Source: Catenaria anguillulae PL171 (Eukaryota; Blastocladiomycota; Blastocladiomycetes; Blastocladiales; Catenariaceae). From it: DNA of 34,163 nucleotides. How positions within the stretch are numbered: position 1 is the stretch's first letter; the number at the start of each line of letters is the position of its first letter. Positions 29,107-34,163 of this stretch are shown here, one piece after another. The notes under the pieces are model-generated. The model made no database searches. It was not told where the DNA came from and saw only the letters and a list, made by a program, of their open reading frames with translations. A program made the position numbers and the translations under genes. Location of the stretch: NCBI GenBank assembly GCA_002102555.1, contig MCFL01000259.1, positions 1 through 34,163 of the forward strand. The letters run 5' to 3'.

Positions 29107-31187
29107 GTTTTTCTTTTCGTTTTGCTTGATGCATTGTTGTGGTGCTCAAAATACAGAGTCTTCACATCAAAATCATTGGCGTTGGACGTTTCTCTATCGT
29201 TTTTCTGGCCAAATGAATGCCAAAAGCATGCTGAATCCCCTCATTTGGTGTGATTTCGTATAGGAATCATCATGACATTTCAGCTGATTCAACTGATTTG
29301 CCAATACAATGACAAAAGGGCAAAAATTTGAGGACGACTTGGGTTGTGAGCATGGCAAAATTGATGGGATGAGTTCTTTTTGAATTTATCCCATAACTTG
29401 TATTGCAGAAATGTGTGGTTTTTGCACCGTTCAAGTGCTATTCATGCGCTTTTTGGCTGTTTGTGATATCGATCGTGATTCATTCTTTCACAGCAATCAA
29501 AGAAATGACGACGTGAGAGGAGCGTATTTTGTATAATTTGCTAGGAGAGCGTGTGGTGTGTGATGCGTGGGTGAGACTCACACTCACTCATGCAAATGTG
29601 GGGTACATACAGTATGTGTGGACGCAACGCAACGGAAGAATGAAATGCATGCACACCAAGGTACATGCATGTTGTATGTATGTGGTGTGGGCAGCAGATA
29701 AATAGGTACAAGTAGAATGAGCAATGGTTGTGACTTGTGTGTGCGCGATTATGATTTTGTGTTTTGTGGTGGTGTTTTTGACTCAAAACAGGGGTACAAT
29801 ATCAAGCCGGGTAATGAATACAATGCTGTCAAGTATGTATGTGTGTGCCCAAGGTGTGTATGTCATGTGGAAAGAGTGAGAGTGATGTGTGAGAGTCGGG
29901 CGCGCGCTTTTTGCGTTAAAAAAAGTGCCTATAAATTGCCCGTGACCGCTCTGGCGGGTCGAAAACTGTATTCTACGCATGCGATTGTGGTACTGTGAGA
30001 ATTTGGAGCGGTTTTGATGAATCCAAGGGGTAGTTTTTGTGGTGAAAGCTCGTGTGGATCGGATCAACATGAGACAGACGCGTCCAAGTAAACATGGTTG
30101 AGCGATTCTCTCTCTCTCAAGTCAGAAACGTGTTGAGAGGAGGGCGATTTATGCAACTCTGACGATGGTATGTTGAGTGCATGTGCAGAATACAGCTTTT
30201 TGTTTATTATGAAGTGAGAATATCTGACTTGTTTGAGTCGAAATGATGCGAAATGTGCACAGACTGAGTGACATGTTGGCAAACATGAGCTGTTTCTCGG
30301 CGTTTTAACTATACAATCAATCAGAGAAAAAGCTTCACTCAAATGGTGTTCTACAAAGCGTATTTGTGTACCTACGTAAAGAAACAAAAGTGTTTGTGAG
30401 TAGTGTATAATGCATTGGATGACAATGACCACATGGTGCTCGTGAAATCAGTGAAATCAGAATCGCGTGTTGCTGATCTGCGAAAACGATGATCGAGCAA
30501 AAGCGAGGCCATATGGACGATTCTCACTACATGGCGCACTATTCTGACTCGTTGACGTGATAGAGCATGCTCAAATACATAATCTAAATGAATCAAACAT
30601 GTTCCCATGTGCTCAAAACATGGACCAATCAACCAACGAGTTGGGATTGTCAGAACACAGGACGCGATTTGTTTTTGTTTGGTGGGCAAATGAGCACTCG
30701 TTTATGTCGTTTGGAGCAAATAAAAGCAGTGTAGAGTGTCACAGAGGGTGGTAACAAGATATAGCTGTATTGAAGTGCCATTTTGGGTAAGCACAAAGTC
30801 AGGATCGTCCAGCATTGCACATGGATCGATGGATGGACACTTTGACTGATTTGTCACGATTCTTGTTTGGTTGAGCCTTGCTCTTGCTGCTAGACAAGAA
30901 CAAGAATCATCGCAAACGAGTGAAATGAGTGAAAGCAAAAGAGAACATAAGTTATTACAGACTGAATGGCCATTGTACTCACAAGAAACTCTCAAACATG
31001 CTCAATCACTACATGAAATCTAAATGTGTGAGTGGAATTGAGTGCTCTGAGGGACTTTTTCACGGGCCACAGCGTATAAAAGAGGCACAAAATCACTCAA
31101 GTGTACCGAAAGGCTGAAAAGAATGGCCAATAATTGAAAAACTCTCACAGAAATCGACAAAGTCACCTGTTCAAAAAGTGCAAAAAA
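29107..31187. other. tRNA-free spacer spanning units 2 and 3
   Basis: Matches 23440-25520 at a constant offset of 5667, with no difference I could find. It carries the same inverted repeat, GC hairpin and TATA-like element. Confidence 0.6.
31075..31082 (+). promoter_or_regulatory. TATA-box-like TATAAAAG, unit 3
   Basis: Unit 3 copy of the conserved TATA-like element. Confidence 0.35.
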
Positions 31188-31260
31188 TGGAGAATCCGGG
31201 CATCGATCCCGGTGCCTCTCGCATGCTAAGCGAGCGCTCTGCCACTTGAGCTAATTCCCC
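31188..31260 (-). tRNA. tRNA-Ala (AGC), unit 3
   Basis: Same bases as the unit 1 and 2 genes. Confidence 0.97.
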
Positions 31261-31445
31261 GTGCCATTTGAGAGGGGTTTCTGGAGTCTTGGACCGAAAA
31301 ATGGGTACTCCTTTGCAGTCTATGCTTTGAACTGGGTGATAAATGATCTCTCCATCCTAATTCACACACAGTCCATACACAGGGGACATGTGCTGCTGCA
31401 TAGAATGCTCACAATAAAGGCATTCAAAACAATGAAATCAACAAG

Positions 31446-31517
31446 TCTCCTGTAGTATAGTGGTTAGTATCCGCGCCTGTCACGCGCGAGGCCCGGGTTC
31501 GATTCCCGGCGGGAGAG
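31446..31517 (+). tRNA. tRNA-Asp (GTC), unit 3
   Basis: Same bases as 25779-25850. Confidence 0.97.
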
Positions 31518-31578
31518 TATCCTTTTTGTTGCTCGAAAAAGTGTAGTTCTTGTAAAGAAAGGGCAAAAAACGTTACAA

Positions 31579-31651
31579 TGCCTCCTAGCAGATTTGAACT
31601 GCTGACCTTCCGCTTACTAGGCGGACGCTCTGCCAACTGAGCTAAGAAGGC
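31579..31651 (-). tRNA. tRNA-Thr (AGT), unit 3
   Basis: Same bases as 25912-25984. Confidence 0.97.
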
Positions 31652-31735
31652 TTTCTTGTTTTTGTTCATGTTGAATGGGATCCAGTCCCTATTCCCTCCA
31701 CTCTGGCTGTGCAAATAGGAGCAAAAGGCACATGT

Positions 31736-31818
31736 TCCGACCACCCGGATTCGAACCAGGGACCTAAAGATTGCTATATCACTACAGTCTTCCGCTCTAC
31801 CAACTGAGCTATGGTCGG
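31736..31818 (-). tRNA. tRNA-Tyr (GTA) with intron, unit 3
   Basis: Same bases as 26069-26151, intron included. Confidence 0.96.
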
Positions 31819-32032
31819 TGCTAGCAGATTGTTCATTTTGCATTGTACATGAAGGCGTTGTTGGTCAGCAATGATTCATGTCATGTTAGGTTCTGGCACA
31901 GAGTCACAGATGAATTGAAAAACACATAAATCCTTTGATTTGACAGATGCATTGGCCTTCAAGGAGGCTGTTTCCATTGCAAACTGTCGAGAAAGTTGCA
32001 TGTTTCCTAAGCAAATCATTGAGTTTTACTTG

Positions 32033-32105
32033 TGCACATGTGGGATTTGAACACGAGACTAGAGGATTCTGAAAGCAACAGCTTGAGCAAGTCGACCACG
32101 CGCGC
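32033..32105 (-). pseudogene. tRNA-Leu-like relic, unit 3
   Basis: Same bases as the unit 2 relic at 26366-26438. Confidence 0.6.
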
Positions 32106-32191
32106 ATTTTTTGTTTCTCCAAATTCAACCAGCGCCGCCCAACACCCTAGTGTATGATGCAAACTTGGCAAAGACGTCAAAAAAATTAAAT

Positions 32192-32265
32192 GTCTTCGTG
32201 GTGTAGTTGGTTATCACGTCTGTCTAACACACAGACGGTCTCCAGTTCGAATCTGGACGAAGACA
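32192..32265 (+). tRNA. tRNA-Val (AAC), unit 3
   Basis: Same bases as 26525-26598. Confidence 0.97.
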
Positions 32266-32440
32266 CTCCTTTTACGTTTTTGTTTTGCACCCTCTGTGTA
32301 TTGCTTTCTTTTCCTAAATGTGCAATAACAGATGCTGCTTTTGGGGCGATTGGTGGCACAACAAGATGGTTGGGGTGGATCCAGGCACTTTGTGACCGTG
32401 CAAACTGCCCAAAAAGGGTGGTTTCCTCACCTTTTCTCCC

Positions 32441-32514
32441 TCTGAAATTTTGTGCTTGGTTATCATGTGTGTCTCACACACAGAGCGCCCTTGGTTCGAA
32501 CCTAGTGGGCAAAA
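32441..32514 (+). pseudogene. tRNA-Val (CAC)-like relic, unit 3
   Basis: Same bases as the unit 2 relic at 26774-26847. Confidence 0.65.
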
Positions 32515-32617
32515 CAAGAGCTTCAAGCCTGCTCAGGTCTCACCATGTCCATTTGGCGCCCGATTGGTGTCTGAAACATGTCCGTTGTATCCATTTCAGC
32601 AAAAGAAACGCAAAAGA

Positions 32618-32689
32618 GGGCTGATCCGGGGATTGAACCCGGGACCTCGCACACCCGAAGCGCGAATCATACCACTAGACCAATCAGCC
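32618..32689 (-). tRNA. tRNA-Pro (CGG), unit 3
   Basis: Same bases as 26952-27023; one T is missing from the spacer to its left. Confidence 0.96.
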
Positions 32690-32783
32690 TTTATCTGAAT
32701 TTGTCCTTGAAAAGACTTGATCCTGTTTCATTCGGTGGTAGATGACAAGAATGTAGCTTGACCAACTACGTCTTGCAAGAAGA

Positions 32784-32856
32784 GTCACCTTAGCTCAGTT
32801 GGGAGAGCGTTAGACTGAAGATCTAAAGGCCCCGTGTTCAATCCACGGAGGTGACA
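32784..32856 (+). tRNA. tRNA-Phe (GAA), unit 3
   Basis: Same bases as 27118-27190. Confidence 0.97.
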
Positions 32857-32927
32857 ACTCTTTTGCGACTGTGTTGGTGTTTTAGTGTCACTGCTGATGG
32901 AGTAAAGCGTGCCTTGGAGAACAAAAG

Positions 32928-32999
32928 GGGCTCGACCGGGGATTGAACCCGGGACCTCTCCCACCCTAAGGGAGAATCATACCACTAGACCATCGAGCC
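32928..32999 (-). tRNA. tRNA-Pro (AGG), unit 3
   Basis: Same bases as 27263-27334; one A is missing from the spacer to its left. Confidence 0.96.
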
Positions 33000-33075
33000 A
33001 TTTAATTTTTTCAGTCATTGAAATCGTCCACAATCGATCAAATGTCACGCAACACAACGACAGAGGGTAAAAGGA

Positions 33076-33157
33076 TGAGGAGAGTGGGGTTCGAACCCAC
33101 GCCTCCGAAGAGATCACGGCCTTAACGTGACGCCTTAGACCGCTCGGCCATCTCCCC
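33076..33157 (-). tRNA. tRNA-Leu (AAG), unit 3
   Basis: Same bases as 27411-27492. Confidence 0.97.
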
Positions 33158-33247
33158 ATCTTGTAAACGTGTCCACAACAATCGCTCATGATCCACATTC
33201 TTGGTGCTCGTGAACTTGGCCACCAGAAACTCGCAAATGAAAACAAT

Positions 33248-33329
33248 GACAACGTGCCCGAGTGGTTAAGGGGATTGACTAGAAATCAATTAGGCTCTGC
33301 CTGCACAGGTTCAAATCCTGTCGTTGTCG
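33248..33329 (+). tRNA. tRNA-Ser (AGA), unit 3
   Basis: Same bases as 27583-27664. Confidence 0.97.
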
Positions 33330-33427
33330 CTTTCTTTTTCTTTTGGGGCCTGATTCTCTTGATGATGTGCACAGATACAGCATGTGGATGGATCAAAGTC
33401 GGTCAAAAAGTGCTTCTTCACAACAAA

Positions 33428-33499
33428 TCCGCGATGGTCCAGTGGTTAGGATTTCGGTCTCTCACACCGACGGCCGGGGTTCGATTCCCCGTCGCGGAG
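33428..33499 (+). tRNA. tRNA-Glu (CTC), unit 3
   Basis: Same bases as 27763-27834. Confidence 0.97.
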
Positions 33500-33585
33500 A
33501 TGTCCTTTTTTTGATTCATTTTCGTGCATGACTGTGCAAAAAAATGCAAGCAAGACAGACACTCAACTCAATGAAAAAGAGAGCT

Positions 33586-33658
33586 TGCGGAGTGGGAGGC
33601 TTGAACTCCCGACCTTGAGATTATGAGACTCACGCTCTACCGACTGAGCTAACTCCGC
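33586..33658 (-). tRNA. tRNA-Met (CAT), elongator, unit 3
   Basis: Same bases as 27921-27993. Confidence 0.95.
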
Positions 33659-33747
33659 ATCTAGTGCTTCAAGTGATTGCATTGAGTCAACAGTCGCGAG
33701 GTAAGCGTGGACAACTTGGCTCCAACAAATCAAAGTATTTCAAAAAT

Positions 33748-33821
33748 GCTCCAGTGGCGCAATTGGTTAGCGCGTTCGACTGTTAATCGAAAGGATGGTG
33801 GTTCGAGTCCACCCTGGAGCG
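33748..33821 (+). tRNA. tRNA-Asn (GTT), unit 3
   Basis: Same bases as 28084-28157; one C is missing from the spacer before it. Confidence 0.97.
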
Positions 33822-34026
33822 ACTTTGTTTGTTTTTTGTGTGTTCACATATTCCAGGGGAAAGATTTGCCCATCTTTTTGCAATGTTTTGTGGGCTTTTT
33901 GTGCATTTTCTGGCGATCTGTGCACCCACAAACAGGTCTAGAAGGCGATAAAGGTGAAGACGCCCTGCTGGAGATGGCAAAAGGGTCCCTCTGGCACAAA
34001 AAGACAACAAGACAACAAAAAAAGAA

Positions 34027-34100
34027 TGGTCCCAGACGGGGTCGAACCGTCGACCTTGGCGTTATTAGCACCACGCTCTAACCGACTGAGCTATGGGACC
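34027..34100 (-). tRNA. tRNA-Ile (AAT), unit 3
   Basis: Same bases as 28363-28436. Last gene in the window; the next expected gene, Val-CAC, lies just past the end. Confidence 0.97.
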
Positions 34101-34163
34101 ATGTTACTGCATGGAGTTCAACAAAGACCTCGTTCCACAGATGACAAGGTCACTGTTTTCATT

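Larger units (their letters stand above)
23855..29521. repeat. tRNA array unit 2 (5,667 bp)
   Basis: Second tandem unit with the same gene order and orientation. It shows no difference I can find from unit 3 between 23855 and about 26917, and nearly none from unit 1 over its last 1.8 kb. Confidence 0.97.
29522..34163. repeat. tRNA array unit 3 (truncated by window end)
   Basis: Third tandem unit, 4,642 bases present. It ends after tRNA-Ile and lacks Val-CAC, Gly, Lys and Glu-TTC. From about 32585 it differs from unit 2 by about six small changes, five of them one-base indels. Confidence 0.97.

Noticed and set aside
18180-34163. CRISPR-like or satellite reading of the repeats
   Set aside because: The repeated pieces are tRNA genes of different types with varied spacers, not one short repeat with unique spacers, and the unit is 5.67 kb.

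Overview
The window is nuclear DNA from a eukaryote. Protein genes carry short GT-AG introns of 50 to 92 bases. tRNA genes lack an encoded CCA, several have A at anticodon position 34, and tRNA-Tyr has a canonical intron. Two non-LTR retrotransposons (LINEs) carry an RNase H and CCHC zinc knuckles. The GC-rich genes, compact spacing and Gcn4-like TGACTC motifs near an amino-acid gene would suit an early-diverging fungus or another unicellular opisthokont or amoeba, but the lineage cannot be fixed from the sequence alone.

Layout. (1) 1-3746: plus-strand coding region with a run of membrane-spanning segments (about 580-1761) followed closely by a Fringe-like (GT31/DUF604-type) glycosyltransferase (1794-3746, one intron). 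The two may be one gene. (2) 3818-5479, minus: an F-box plus JmjC-domain protein. (3) 5986-7364, plus: a mitochondrial branched-chain aminotransferase with one 92-base intron, divergent from the JmjC gene across a 506-base shared promoter. (4) About 7650-14585: two related, decayed LINEs head to tail on the minus strand, each keeping its 5' end but missing internal parts. (5) 14586-18179: microsatellites, a doubtful minus-strand membrane-protein gene, and otherwise nothing I recognise. (6) 18180-34163: a tandem array of a 5.67 kb unit dense in tRNA genes.

The array is the main feature. Each full unit holds 18 intact tRNA genes on both strands: Ala-AGC, Asp-GTC, Thr-AGT, Tyr-GTA, Val-AAC, Pro-CGG, Phe-GAA, Pro-AGG, Leu-AAG, Ser-AGA, Glu-CTC, elongator Met-CAT, Asn-GTT, Ile-AAT, Val-CAC, Gly-GCC, Lys-CTT and Glu-TTC. 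It also holds two decayed tRNA-like sequences and a spacer of about 2.1 kb. Two whole units and 4.6 kb of a third are present, giving 50 intact tRNA genes. No Arg, Cys, Gln, His, Trp or initiator-Met gene is in the unit. The window stops inside unit 3, so the true copy number is unknown. Intact tRNA genes are identical between units, while spacers and tRNA-like relics of unit 1 have drifted. Units 1 and 2 become almost identical over the last 1.8 kb of unit 1, the signature of homogenisation by unequal exchange or gene conversion.
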